Assembly (NCBI GenBank): GCA_037976565.1
Contig: CP137672.1
Coordinates: forward strand, 28,794,877-28,858,876
From: Mesocentrotus franciscanus
Taxonomy: Eukaryota > Echinodermata > Echinoidea > Camarodonta > Strongylocentrotidae
DNA length: 64,000 bases
Direction of reading: 5' to 3'
The notes beneath the pieces are model-generated. The model saw only the letters and a list, made by a program, of their open reading frames with translations, did not search any database and was not told the origin of the DNA. Below are positions 11,651 through 22,904 of the stretch, in pieces. Position 1 is the stretch's first letter; each line of letters begins with the position of its first letter. The translations under genes were made by a program, and so were the position numbers.

Positions 11651-12311
11651 AGAAGAAGAAGCAGACAGCTTGGAGAGACAAGGCAGAGAGCCTGGGGTAC
11701 ACTGCAGAAGTACTCCTTTGATGGTGGAAGCACATGCACTCCTGGTATGGGAAGCTACACCTCAAGAAATCCGGGCAGGCCGCCGTCAAGCACACTGACC
11801 GGGAGAAGTACGTCATGGCCAAGTGCAGTTTCCTGGAGGGTGAGATCCGCCACCGAGGAGCAGCCCCTCTGAAGACCAGCACAGAACTTCTCTCTCAGCT
11901 GGTCGACTTAGACAGAGCATCCTCGGCCCGAAGCCCTTCATCAACTACGTGAGCAAGACCCTGAGGGACCTGCCCGAGGCCGAGTACCAGGTGATGAAGC
12001 AGAAGATCACAGCACTTTTCCACAACCCTCAAGGCCCAGCTGAAGCTCGTCCTACCCAGTCCAGGTCTGCTCCTCCACCCCAGGCGACGTCACAGCCCTT
12101 CCACGGCTTTCAACAGCCCCTCACCTACCAAGGCTATGACTACCAGGACTTCCCACAGTCCAGGCCCAGGTTCATCGGACGCCACAGACGCCACTCACCC
12201 CCAGCTGCAGACCAGACAGCCCCAGCACACTCATCCCAACCCTTCCTCCACCCCAGAGCCAAGGCTGAGTTAACTCAAATTTTGAAAAAATTCCCTGGTA
12301 TAGTTATGTAG

Positions 12312-12872
12312 CCAAAGATTATAATGGCTTTTTGTTACCTTATTTATTAAAATAATTGAGTCATATACTATCTGTGAATAATTGGGCACAGGGAGTTGTG
12401 ACTAACAGTGCAACCATAACAGCATGCTATGGTCCACCAACATAGTCTGGCCTGGGATCAGTTGGCCACAGTTTGGTCTTTATTTGTTATTGATGGGCAA
12501 AAAGGGCCCTTTACACAAGGGATGTTGTACTTTATTATTATCTGGGAAAAAGGACTTTTGGACTTGGGGAAAGTTGTGGGATAGGAAAACCTCCGGACTT
12601 ACGCTTGCAGTGCAACCATACTGGGACTGTATGGTCCACCATCCCAGCTGCCACACATAATTATGAACCTTTATTATCAATAACAATTTATTCAGTAATC
12701 AACACATTTTAAATTAAACAAAGCTGTTTATTAATGCCCTATCCATTGTAGGACCCCACAACATACATTTAATAACAATAAACAGCTACAAGTATACAAC
12801 AACATAGTAATGCAGTGTTCTTATGGCACAATCTCATCAGTCTTATGCAACATTCTCAAGGAAGCATCCATT
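12312..12872. other. spacer between the convergent Harbinger genes
   Basis: It holds two related ~45-bp blocks about 200 bp apart (near 12409 and 12609), each with TGCAACCATA followed by TATGGTCCACCA, which can pair as a short hairpin. TTTATT motifs near 12668-12735 could supply AATAAA signals to the minus-strand transposase. Confidence 0.4.
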
Positions 12873-15421
12873 CTAATCATTTATCATCCTGTCTTGCCAC
12901 TCCACTGATCCAGCTGGGGAGTTGCACCAGTGTCTAAGGAGGTTGCGCTGCATCTTACCTTCACGTGAAGCTCTGTTGGGGCCTTGTACATCCACAGTGT
13001 CCATCAGGTTACGTCCTTGCCTCCATTCACCAGGCTCCATGTCCCCATTCCCTTGTTGACGGTCGACAAGTCTGTTCTGCAACACTGGGTAGCGGGTGCG
13101 CATGAGATTGTGCAGGATGCAGCAAGCTTCCACGATGCTCCTTGTAACTGCAGCCAATCAAAAACGACAAGTTGACAATGCTTTTACGGGAGTGTTTCTT
13201 TTATTCTTGTTTAGCTATCCTTATGAGCGTAGCTTCATTTCTTTGAACTCCGTGAAAACTGTGAGAAACAAACAACAACAAAAATGGGCATTAATTCAAA
13301 GATGCTATAATCAATTACGGATTCCTTATCCAAATTTGGGCGTGACCCATGGGCATTCTACCAAACCTTGCCATTTACTTAACCTTACTATTTCTTTCTT
13401 TGTGTTTCCTGAACAGTCTTCACACTTCTATAAATTAATATAACTTAAATATACAAAGGTTCATCAACATAATTACTTGTCTCATACAGGCTGATTCCAT
13501 ATTACATATTAATTCACTTTTGTACCAAAGAACCAAATATAGTACGCTTACTTAACACTTCGTAACATTCAACCACATGAATTATTATACACGGGCACCT
13601 GCATAACACCGTAGTATTGTTTGTATACACAAATGCAGTCATCTCAAAGTTATGACATGAATATCATAATTATATACATGTTTCCCTCAAGTTTAAGTAC
13701 TGACCTTCTTGCCTCCTTTTAGTCAATTAAGTTGTCTGCAGCTATGAAGATGTTACAGATATTCATCAATTTGTCTCAAACATCGGAGCTTCCATGTTTG
13801 TCTTTGAAACTCTGTCTTTGAAAGTCTGTCGCCCAAGATGGCGCTCTAACCTTTTTGTTGCCTAACTCAAATACTCTTACATGGCTCCTTTAAATTAGTA
13901 CAACTAATTTACCACAATAAACTATCCTATATTTTTCATTTGATCCACGTGCAATATTTCTTACATGTTCTACAGAACTTAACATTTCTAACATTAATAT
14001 ACAAAGGCCCATTTAGAAGTAAATGTAATGCATTTCCCTGTACTCACTAGCTGCATGTACTTCAATCTATAAGTTTAACTGGTTTTACAACTTATAGATA
14101 TAATCTTCAATTCTAATCCTTCTAGAATTGCGATCAACTCGATCAGACGTTCAGAGATCATGAATCTTTTACTAATGCATAAATTTGAATCTGCAACCAA
14201 ACCACAATTCATGTATAGTAATACATACTTGACTGTTGTTGTTTGTTTCTCACAGTTTTCACGGAGTTCAAAGAAATGAAGCTACGCTCATAAGGATAGC
14301 TAAACAAGAATAAAAGAAACACTCCCGTAAAAGCATTGTCAACTTGTCGTTTTTGATTGGCTGCAGTTACACTCCTCACAGTCTCTGGGTCATGCTGCAT
14401 GGTGGTGAGAAGTATCTGGAACCTGTTGGCCAGGATGCCGAAGACGTTCTCCATCACCCGTCTTGCCCTGGACAGCCTGTAGTTGAAGATCCTCTCTTCA
14501 CGGGTGAGGTATCTTGAACTGTACGGCTTAATGAGGTAGGTTCTGAGGGAGAACGCGTCATCACCAACTATGAAGTAGGGCACATCTTGCGTGTCATTGG
14601 GAAGGGGGTTCCAATGACACATCTGGACCTGGAAAACCCATGATGAGGTTGCGTTCCAGCCCATCCTTGATGTCACTTGCGTTGTATATCTGGGCATCTG
14701 AAGCTGACCCGTTGCTTGAAGCATCGATGTAGATGAACTTGTAGTCAGCATCAACCATGGCAAAGAGGATGATACTGTAGAAGCCCTTGTAGTTGTAATA
14801 AGTGGACCCTGAGTTGGCTGGAGCTTTGCAGGCCACGTGCTTCCCATCTACTGCTCCAACGGTGTGGGGAAAGTTCCACCTCTGATACCAATCTTCTGCA
14901 AGTTGTCTCCAGCCTTGTTCAGTGGTGGGGCACCTGAGGAGCTCGTCCACGTATTCTTCAACGATGGCCTCTACCACTTCTCTGACGACTTTGCTGATGC
15001 TGTTGTATGGCACCCTCCATGCATACTGCATGTTTCTGTATGTGGTTCCAGAGGCCAGGTGCCGCAGAGTCAGTGCCACCTTCATTCCAGGGTCCAGGTT
15101 GGGACGGAAGTTGGTGCTAGGCTTGGTCAATCTGGGTCTCAGACGCTCTACAAGTTCGTCAAACATGGCTGGTGGCATCCTCATGAAGTGATGGAATGCA
15201 CGAGGGTCTTCATTCCTCAGCTCCACCATCAACTGGTCATACAGTCCAAACTCCATTCTTCTCACGATCCATCCTCGGACCCACACAGCTCTTGGACGTC
15301 TCCTTCTTCTCCTTCTTCTCCTTCTGTCTAAAACTTGATACAGTCTGAACAGGTTGTGGTTCTGCTGTTGAATGAGTGCAGCTATCATATGGACTCTTTG
15401 ATCATCCATGGTGGAGAACAA
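12873..15421 (-). pseudogene. Harbinger DDE transposase, frameshifted and split by a MITE
   Basis: This encodes the endonuclease-type transposase of PIF/Harbinger elements, acting in the nucleus on the element's TIRs. The N-terminal part runs from 15421 to 14594: an Arg run, then FDELVERLRPRLTK, TVGAVDGKHVACKAP with the first catalytic Asp, and IDASSNGSASDAQIY with the second. A single-base shift at a run of five C near 14610 (one extra C) moves the frame to LPNDTQDVPYFIVGDDAFSL and RVMENVFGILANRF, which holds the catalytic Glu. At 14370 a 1.2-kb MITE splits the gene. The C-terminus resumes at 13143 (TRSIVEACCILHNLMRTRYP) and stops at 12873. All key residues survive, so the breaks look recent or partly artefactual. 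Confidence 0.8.
13144..14370. mobile_element. MITE with 137-bp terminal inverted repeats
   Basis: 13144-13280 and 14234-14370 are inverted copies that I could match base for base. Both begin GTAACTGCAGCCAATC. The junctions in the transposase gene fit a 3-bp TWA duplication (TAA on one side, TTA on the other), as Harbinger-type elements make. The 950-bp interior is AT-rich and lacks ORFs. Confidence 0.8.
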
Positions 15422-16290
15422 TTGATGATGTTGAAGACCAAGACCAAGGGTGATGAGGTCTGTACACCACGGCTGCTCGACTCATATTGAGATCCAGATG
15501 ATTTTCTCCCCCTTTTCATACAAAATATCGGTTGTCCGCTAGGTGTCCTTCTACATACTCTAGACATACTCCAGACATCCTAAATATACGAGATACATCC
15601 CAGATACAAACGCTTTGTCCGTTTTGAATACTTTATATATGTGATGCATACGCTTACATCCTTTCTATTTCCGTGCTACTAACGATGTATAGACGTTCCA
15701 TGTACCTTATCTTTCCTCCCTCTTTCCGTTTTCAGCTGCAGCGGATGTTAGTTGCGAGAATGCCCAGAGGATGCAGAGAGGATACAGCGGACGTTTAACG
15801 GATGATAACGGACATAGAACGTTGTTGCTCGTATTTGTCGCGGATTTACATCGTACACGGCGGAAAGTTCATCCGTTCTAAAAGTTTTGTGCGGCTCAAA
15901 ACTTTTTGCGCGGATGAAATCACAGTGGACGGATGCTCGATGGATAGAGCGTGTGAAACACGTATGCAATGAGTACACAACGGATGCATAGCGTTTTCCA
16001 ACGGATGGCAAGATTTTTTACGTTTTACATCCTCTTTGCATCCGTAAGTGCAGTGGGACCGGGCCTAATGTTACCTTTACTTCTCATCTAGTAACTGGAG
16101 GTTGATTTGCGTCATTGTTGTTGTTGTTTTCTAAACAAACAATACAACGTTAACAGGGAATATCCATAGAGCTATCTCTATGGGAATATCGCTTCGCCAA
16201 AGTGAACAATTTTTCGCCAAAAATAGGCTAGAAACCGCACGCTCGAAAACGTGACACGAGAAAGGCACGTTCTTTGAATCATGGGTGTGA

Positions 16291-17270
16291 CAATTTATTT
16301 ATTTATTTATTTATTTATTTCGCATCTTTATACAGAGTATCATGTTCAGCTACAAAATCATTACGTAACAATTGTTAAAAACATTAAAATAGGCTGGTTT
16401 ACAACAGGGCTCTGTTTTAAAACAACATAAAAATGACAATGAACAATATTATATATAAAAATGACAGGGGTAACGGAGGCTGACACACACACACACGCAC
16501 ACGCACACACAGACACACACACATCCACACACACACACATCATCATCACACTCACGCTTACTTCACATGCACTCAGGTATAGCTACTCAACCTGTTTACC
16601 ACCTGTTTACAAAATACAATTACATTAAAATCAAGCATAAAATAAATTTGACCTCACCGCAACCCCCTCCTCCACCTTCATAAAAATGAGCTATTAATTG
16701 CCAGGTTTGATGAGATGTTTAAAAATGGCTAAGGACTGGGCAGATCGGCATTCATCAGACAAACAATTCCATTCATTAATACTAACAGGTACAAATGTCC
16801 TCTGATAGTATTGCGTTTTACATTGAGGGGCACGTAATAATAATCTGTTAGTGCTTCGTGTTACACGTGTAGAAACAATGTCATTAAGAATAAATTTACT
16901 ACATAACTGGGATGGTGCTATCCCATTTACACATTTATACACCATGCATAATATTGACTTTTAAACAGTTCTTTCAGAGTAGGCCAGGCTAGTATTCGAA
17001 AAACTGTTTCCGATGAAGTTTCCCATGTTTTTCCACTAACAATGTATGCTGCTCGCTTGTGTAGCGTGTTTAATATTTTGTAGTTTGATTCGGATGAGGA
17101 TGACCAGACGGTTGAACAATATAATGCATGGGGGAGAACAAATCCCCAGTATAATCTCTTAAGTTGATCAACATTAAATATATACTTATTTCTTCTAATT
17201 AAGCCAAGTTTTTGTTTCATGACTTTTACAATAGAAGCAACATGAGATTTGAATGTCAGAGTATCAATAA
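16291..17270 (-). mobile_element. 5'-truncated LINE, minus strand, with (TAAA)n tail
   Basis: The minus-strand 3' end is an (ATTT)n run at 16293-16320, that is (AAAT)n on the element strand. A (CA)n-rich stretch lies near 16482-16540. Two frames carry the end of a non-LTR reverse transcriptase: 17220-16927 (QLKRLYWGFVLPHALYCSTV) and 16945-16694 (MVYKCVNGIAPSQL, SINEWNCLSDECRSA). They are separated by a frameshift near 16940. Confidence 0.75.
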
Positions 17271-17420
17271 GACCAATGCGCGGTTCTTCAACCTAGCGAC
17301 GGGCGCCCGAACTTCTTTTGGACAATATCCGACGACGAGCCGATATTTCGAGACCGACTATTATTTTATTTTTATTTGACTTATTTATTTATTTTATTAC
17401 TTTATTATATTGTTTTAATT

Positions 17421-17454
17421 ATTATTATTTCTTTCTCTCTCTCTCTCTCTCTCT
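17421..17454. repeat. (CT)n microsatellite
   Basis: TTTCTCTCTCTC repeats lie in non-coding sequence after the LINE. Confidence 0.8.
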
Positions 17455-17557
17455 CTTTTGTTGGGGGTCTTAAGTCAGTCAATGATATTTTCTTACAATT
17501 ATTTCCCTCCTAATATTTTATGATCCTTTTATTCTACGTTATTGCTACCATACTTGA

Positions 17558-17940
17558 AAGTATAGACCAGTTTTGGAAACGCCCCCTCTCAAAAAATGAA
17601 ATGGAAGCTCTTAATTACCAATCATGTGAAAGAATATGTTTTGACTAATACGTGATGATACAAATTTTGCCGGGAAACCGCCTACTAATTGATATATTTG
17701 GTAAATTATCATATCGATCCGGTCTGGATAGATATCGCGATCGCGTAGTCCCATATACATCTTCCTGTGTACAGTGCTTGTTACTTTACCAAGACTGGGC
17801 CAAATTTCTTATCATTTTGATGATTCCAGAACCTTGCAGTACACACCAATACTTATATGCTAGATGATCAACCTTTCCTGATCGATTCCACAACGTTTCT
17901 TTCACAATGCAATCGCATGACCAGAACTGGTCTATACCTT
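17558..17940. mobile_element. MITE with ~20-bp TIRs
   Basis: AAAGTATAGACCAGTTTTGG at the left is mirrored by CCAGAACTGGTCTATACCTT at the right, with two mismatches and a one-base gap. No ORF inside is protein-like. A target duplication was not certain. Confidence 0.6.
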
Positions 17941-17984
17941 TAACTTATGGAATATTAGCGTAGAGAAATTGTTCTAAAACGAAA

Positions 17985-18377
17985 ATTGAATCTATTTTGG
18001 AGATGCAAGAAAGAGCCATGAGGACATTTTTCTTCCGCACGTTTTTGTGCACACACAAGCCTTATATTTCATACAACCAAATTTTTTGAAAATAATAGAC
18101 TTATACTATTTTTACAATGGAATATTTATGTATCAACTAAATAAAGGCAATCTGCCAAATGTTTTCATTCCTATGTTTGTTTATAATGAAATTCACTCCT
18201 ATGCAAAAAACCTATTTTCATTTCTCCCTTATGCGTGCAGGTTTTTGCTCTCAGAACAGTAACCTATACAAGCCCCACATTTTGGAATTATGGCTTTGAC
18301 ATTAAAAAAAATAACCGAATCACACTCTCAATATTCCTCCAAGCGTAAGCTCAAAGATTCTTTTTTAAATTCATAGG
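17985..18377 (+). mobile_element. LINE reverse-transcriptase C-terminal fragment, plus strand
   Basis: The translation shows a decayed reverse-transcriptase tail: LQERAMRTFFF, then IDLYYFYNGIFMYQLNKGN and NVFIPMFVYNEIHSYA, a TSPTFWNY block, and a terminal KRKLKDSFLNS in another frame. Several frame breaks separate these. It lies next to the preceding MITE. Confidence 0.65.
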
Positions 18378-19164
18378 TCAGGTAACATATTTTGCATTTT
18401 CATTCCTCTCATGTTCTCTCTCTTTCTCATCGGGCCTACATTTCGCTCTGGTGACCATGGCTACATACATTCACGTATTGTTGATGTACTACTTCTTTGT
18501 TTACATGTCATTGCTAATGTTTCAGTGACTCATGTTTTTCTTTTACGTCTTCATTTATTCATTGTTATCGAGTTCTTCATGCAGCTACCACCGCCCTCAC
18601 CCTATCCGGTTACCCCCCTCTTCTTCTCGCTCTCTGTCTCTCTCTCCCTCCCCTCTCTCTCTCTCTCCCCTCCTCTGTCTCGGTTTTTTGTCCCCCTCTT
18701 CCTCATCCATGCCCCTAATAATAGGCCTAATGACAAAAATTATAATAAGAAGAAGAAAAAAAAAAGGATTTTAATCTTTTTTCGGAAAGCGTATACATTT
18801 TGATATGACGTCTTGTTGCTCGTCCAAAATGGTCTGGAATTTTTTACCCGCCGAAAGCTTTACTGTGCGCTCCAGCAGTCAAACAAATTCTTGTCTTTTC
18901 ACCGCTTTGGAAGATTCGTTTCGTTTTCGACAAAGATAAGCTATTGTTCTACTCTGTTATAAAATACATACATGTTATGAGGTTTAACTGGGATTATAAA
19001 ATAATATAACTTAGACATCATAAGCTCTCATAGCAATGGTCTCATAAAATGGCAATATAACAGTCTCGTAAGACAACCATAATGATGCTTTTATTTGATG
19101 TACTAGTATGTGTAAAATGTAGAAAATTGATCTTTGCGTTGCATACTATTGGAAGATCACCCTA
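18378..19164. other. non-coding, with a CT-rich low-complexity tract
   Basis: 18610-18720 is a (CT)n/(CCTCT)n tract. The ORFs across it (18411-18803) only translate low-complexity DNA. No other feature was recognised. Confidence 0.5.
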
Positions 19165-19445
19165 ATCCGGCGTTTCCCAACCTTTTTTTAGTCACGGCAC
19201 CATTTTTAAGAAATAAAAAAGTTTCGCATCACCACAACGCCCAAATTCATCACAGAATATTCTTTTTTTATCACTCTGGCACCTTATTATCTTTAAAATG
19301 TTATTCCCTTATGAGAATACAAAGCGGTTTTTAACACTTTGTTTTCGCGAAATAACCTTATTCCAAAAAAAATCTTAATATAACTAAATTTCTTTCACTG
19401 CATCCCGAGAAATATCTTGCGGCACCCGGTTTAAAAACATTGCCA
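19165..19445. mobile_element. hAT-like MITE relic
   Basis: The left side CGGCGTTTCCCAACC.. followed by GTCACGGCACC, and the right side TTGCGGCACCCGGTTTAAA, resemble the ends of many animal hAT MITEs in inverted arrangement. No intact target duplication was found. Confidence 0.45.
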
Positions 19446-19620
19446 TAAACCACATACACACGCACACACACACACACACGCACAATGTTTTTCCCTCTCT
19501 CGCCCCCCCCCCCTCCCACTTTATTTCTCTCTCTCTCGCTCTCTCTCCTCCTCTCGATCGGCTTGTTGGTCTCTCGTTATGTCTCCTACATAATGGCCTA
19601 CTGCTCGGCTGGACTTCTTA
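19446..19620. repeat. (CA)n and (CT)n microsatellites
   Basis: A CACACA tract near 19452-19480 is followed by a CT-rich tract near 19495-19555. No gene is visible from here to 20029. Confidence 0.7.
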
Positions 19621-20029
19621 GTCAAACGTTAAAACGGGCACGCGAAACAGGGGGGCGGGGAGGAATAGGTCGAAGTCGAAGTAATTAATTTGTCCCCCAC
19701 CCCGTCCCCATGGCCACACAAAAGGAACAACTTGAATATAATATGACGTACCCTCTTTTTCTGAATCACGGATTACAAACAGAATTGTGCAAATATAATA
19801 AACATTAACAAACAGGATTGTGTCTAAGTCAGTTGATTATTAAGTTATTAGTTAAGTCATTTCATCTCAGAGATCATGTACAACAAAACAATATGATGCT
19901 CATGACCTGTAAATTTTAAATACTACAATCCATTTATTTGACATAGGGTATGGTAAATTTTCCGTGTTAACAAGCCGTTGATCTGGCGAATGTAAATATA
20001 CAATGAAAATCTAACAGATATAATCTTGT

Positions 20030-20211
20030 CAGTAGCGGTTCTAGAGAGAGGAGCCGGGGGTTCATGCCCAACAAAAATTATTCAAGCTCCACACCCCAAA
20101 AAAAAAAAAAATGTTGATTTTCTTTTTTAATTTTAAGCGAGGCACATACAAAATATTAATGAAGTACCCCCAAGCCCCTACCCCACTAAAAGTATTCTAG
20201 AACCGCGCCTG
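20030..20211. mobile_element. 182-bp hAT-like MITE
   Basis: CAGTAGCGGTTCTAGA (20030) pairs with TCTAGAACCGCGCCTG (ending 20211). The flanking octamers AATCTTGT and GATCTCAT match at five of eight positions, a decayed target duplication at best. The tip resembles that of the Helitron-borne hAT element (CAGGCGCGG). Confidence 0.6.
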
Positions 20212-20317
20212 GATCTCATCCAGAAGCTCCAATAGCATACTGTACGCTCGAGTAAAGTAAATTACCTTTCTTTACATCTGGAAACAAATGGCTTCTTTAA
20301 AAAGACACAGTCATAAT

Positions 20318-20526
20318 TGTGGTGGTGGTTATTTTACCTGACTGCTAAGAAAGCATAAATGCTTGTTAGTAAGCAACCAGAGGACCGACTGCTTTAGGTC
20401 TTCTCCGAGGGACCTGGTGGTGAGGATTAATGCCTTACCAAAGGGCACTAGCGCATCGACTTGGTTTCGAACCCGGGTCGCCGGAATACGATACCACTGC
20501 TCTACCAACTGAGCTATCGCGCCTCC
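20318..20526 (-). mobile_element. tRNA-derived SINE
   Basis: Read on the minus strand from 20526, the head GGAGGCGCGATAGCTCAG has an A box (TAGCTCAGTTGG) and, 40 nt on, a B box (GGTTCGAAACC), the internal RNA polymerase III promoter of a tRNA. The body (CCCTCGGAGAAGACCTAAAG.. to AGGTAAAATAACC) resembles the conserved central domain of widespread invertebrate SINEs. The anticodon arm is not a clean tRNA, so this is a SINE and not a tRNA gene. Confidence 0.75.
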
Positions 20527-22015
20527 TCAATTGATTCCATTTATTACAAGTAACGGAAGAAACAACCAAATACATCAATAATACAATGTATTACATGTCA
20601 TATACAGTGTACTTATTTCAGCTTCTTTTCTAATAGATACAAAGCACTTTACTTATAATCATGATAGTAGAAACAATAACAATGTCTTTGTCATGACAAA
20701 AGATTACAATACATCAAAAAATACTGAAAGATACGGAAATAAAACTTTGTTTGATGACATAACAAGAGTTACAATACATTAACAAGTATAACGTAAATTA
20801 ATAATAATAGTAACATCAAATATAGTACGAGGGTAATTATATTTGACATATTACAAAGATAAGATAGATGAAATATGAATGTTGATGAATTGATCAAGAG
20901 AGTAAAGAGCCTTCTTCACATTATTTTCCAAATACATATGGCAAATCAAATATACGGGTAGACATAAACTAAACTGAACATAAAATTAGATCAAATGGGG
21001 AAAATGTACGATGCTAATTTGATTACTTGGTATGCACATATAGGATTTCAAAGCATATATATTTCGTTTCCGTTTCATTTTCCACATAACTGCAAATGTA
21101 CGAGGGGATACCTTGGCTGATTCAAAGTGATAAAGTACTCTGGGGGAGAATCCAGGATTTAGAAGGGGAGGGGGTCCGATTCCACAAAAGCGTACGTAAC
21201 AAACAAAATTGGTGACGAATATTTGAAAGGTCACCAGATTTGTAAGGTGTTCATTCACACAACAAAATGACAAGCAAGCAAAGAATATGCAGAAACAAAA
21301 ATATCGAGCATGAATTAAGGGGAGGGGTGGGGGCTCTAATTCTCATAAATTATATCAATGACGAGCCACAAACCGCAATATTGGGTTTCGGATCCCAGTG
21401 ACCACCACCCCCCTTCCTCCGGATTCACCCGTATAATTATAATTAAAATGTATAGAGCTACTGCAATTACTTACAGAGGAGTGTTTATAGTTCAACACAA
21501 TTTTTTAATCATGATTATTTGGGAGATAGATATTATAGGGACACAAAACAATGACATCACCTCATGTCACCCACATTGGGGTATTGGAGAAGTTTACAAT
21601 CAGTTTGAATTTGTCAATTTAACACTGTACAATATACAATTCAAATCGAATTAATATTAATCAATGAAAATAACACTTTCGACAATAGTGAGAAAATTAT
21701 GCGGAACTGCGCGCAATAACAATAGGAAGGAACGTGAGGGTCCTTGTAAATGATAACACCCCACCCCAAAAAAAAAAAATCTGACGACCACCGATATACA
21801 GGTTTGTATCTGAAGTTGCATTATAAAATCTTGTTAGAGCTCTCAATATAGGAACGATTCTCTTTGTATTATTCGCCATTTCCAGAAAGTAAAGCAGCTG
21901 GGTGAAAAGGGTGTTTGTTCTTTGTCAAAAGTATTTTATTCTTTAAAACGAGTGATCATAGTATATAGTGAATAATTGTGATAGTTTCGCGGAATAATAA
22001 TAACAATTAGATCAA
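20527..22015. other. AT-rich intergenic sequence
   Basis: No gene-quality frame was found. 21140-21410 has GGGGGAGAATCC- and GGATTCACCCG-like pieces that might be eroded hAT tips. Confidence 0.4.
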
Positions 22016-22019
22016 TTTA

Positions 22020-22671
22020 TATAGCGCAGCTACTATATAAATATACTCTATACTGCGCTGTGATTAAAAACAAAACTCCTAACAGTGCCAGTTTACAGAC
22101 ACACAATAACAAAATAAAAATACAAACTATTCAAAAGCTCCTGAAAACAAGTGCGCCTTCAACAAAACTTTGAAGACAGCAACAGATGAGGCTTTTCTTA
22201 TGTCCAGTGGTTATTCCAAAGCGTTGGAGCGGCGCAACTGAAAGCACAATCTCCAAGGTTTAATTTTGTTTTTGTGTGAGGTAGCTTTACTAACCAGCTT
22301 GTCCCTTGTACTTCACAAATTACGTGCATATGGATTTGATTTAAAAGATAATAATTCAGACTAATAATTTGGGGCTTCACCATTCAATGCTTTTTTGACA
22401 AGCAAAAGTATTTTGAATGCAATTCTCTGCCTTATTGGCAACCAATGTAACTCAATCAAAACAGGTGTAATATATGGGAACATTTTGAGGAATTGGACAC
22501 AAGTCTTGCACGTGCATTCTGAACACGCTGCAACTTGATTATTTGTGAATCTGGCAAGCCAAACAATAATCCATTACAATAATCAAGCCTACTGCTGATA
22601 AGTGCATGAACAAGGCTTGTTGTACTCTTCCGGTCCAAGTATTTACGAATGTTACGGATATTGTATAACAT
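22020..22671 (-). mobile_element. 5'-truncated LINE, minus strand
   Basis: The minus strand shows a Jockey/CR1-type reverse-transcriptase C-terminus: YLDRKSTTSLVHALISSRLD, CNGLLFGLPDSQIIKLQRVQ, then LHWLPIRQRIAFKILLLVKK, GDCAFSCAAPTLWN and IRKASSVAVFKVLLKAHLF. Several stops and frame changes interrupt these. A TATATAGCGCAGC-type tail lies near 22015-22070. It lies 3' of the second BTB gene, on the same strand. Confidence 0.75.
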
Positions 22672-22904
22672 AATTTGTAAAAGGCATACATGATTCTAAC
22701 ATTGGGATATCATCATCTTGATGTTCTTCATCAGGGCTGAAAGAAATGTAGGCCTACACTTGAATTATGTAATTTAATTTAAATCTGAGAGCAGGATGAT
22801 CGGACTTCATCTGTTTTTGAAGAATTTTGTGCATTGAATTGGTATTGTCCCAGGGCTACTAAATTAACTTTACTCCGAGCTCTTCCACTGTCCCTCCTGG
22901 TTAT

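Larger units (their letters stand above)
10482..12311 (+). pseudogene. Harbinger MADF/Myb-like DNA-binding protein, interrupted
   Basis: In Harbinger elements the second protein is a Myb/SANT- or MADF-like DNA-binding partner that helps bring the transposase to DNA. The ATG at 10482 (context ACCATGG) opens a basic, proline-rich N-terminus followed by a MADF-type start (EEHEDDVLEWLRENEYLW, RKGHGLYRDTK). A LINE fragment then replaces the frame at about 10865-11650. The domain resumes at 11655 (TAWRDKAESLGYTAEV, WYGKLHLKKSG, DREKYVMAK). A TGA at 11719-11721 breaks the resumed domain, and a frameshift near 11925 moves the tail (KTLRDLPEAEYQVMKQ..) into the frame ending at 12311. The gene should be dead in this copy. 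Confidence 0.7.
10015..16062. mobile_element. PIF/Harbinger transposon, decayed, with two nested insertions
   Basis: The ends carry GGTCCCACTG near 10017 and its inverse CAGTGGGACC at 16051-16060. Both subterminal regions (about 10050-10330 and 15730-16030) are packed with GCGGATG/GCGGACG motifs, which are likely transposase-binding repeats. Between them lie two tail-to-tail genes, a MADF/Myb-like protein (+) and a DDE transposase (-), the gene pair expected of animal Harbinger elements. A LINE fragment interrupts the first gene and a MITE the second. The expected 3-bp target duplication is not clear at the left end. Confidence 0.8.

Noticed and set aside
18411..18803. 130-codon Ser/Pro/Leu-rich ORF
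   Set aside because: It translates a (CT)n low-complexity tract and shows no conserved motif.
20455..20526. Functional tRNA gene
   Set aside because: A and B boxes are present but the anticodon arm does not fold well and the sequence runs directly into a SINE body.
21140..21410. Possible hAT element between GGGGGAGAATCC and GGATTCACCCG
   Set aside because: The ends do not pair over a useful length and no target duplication is seen.
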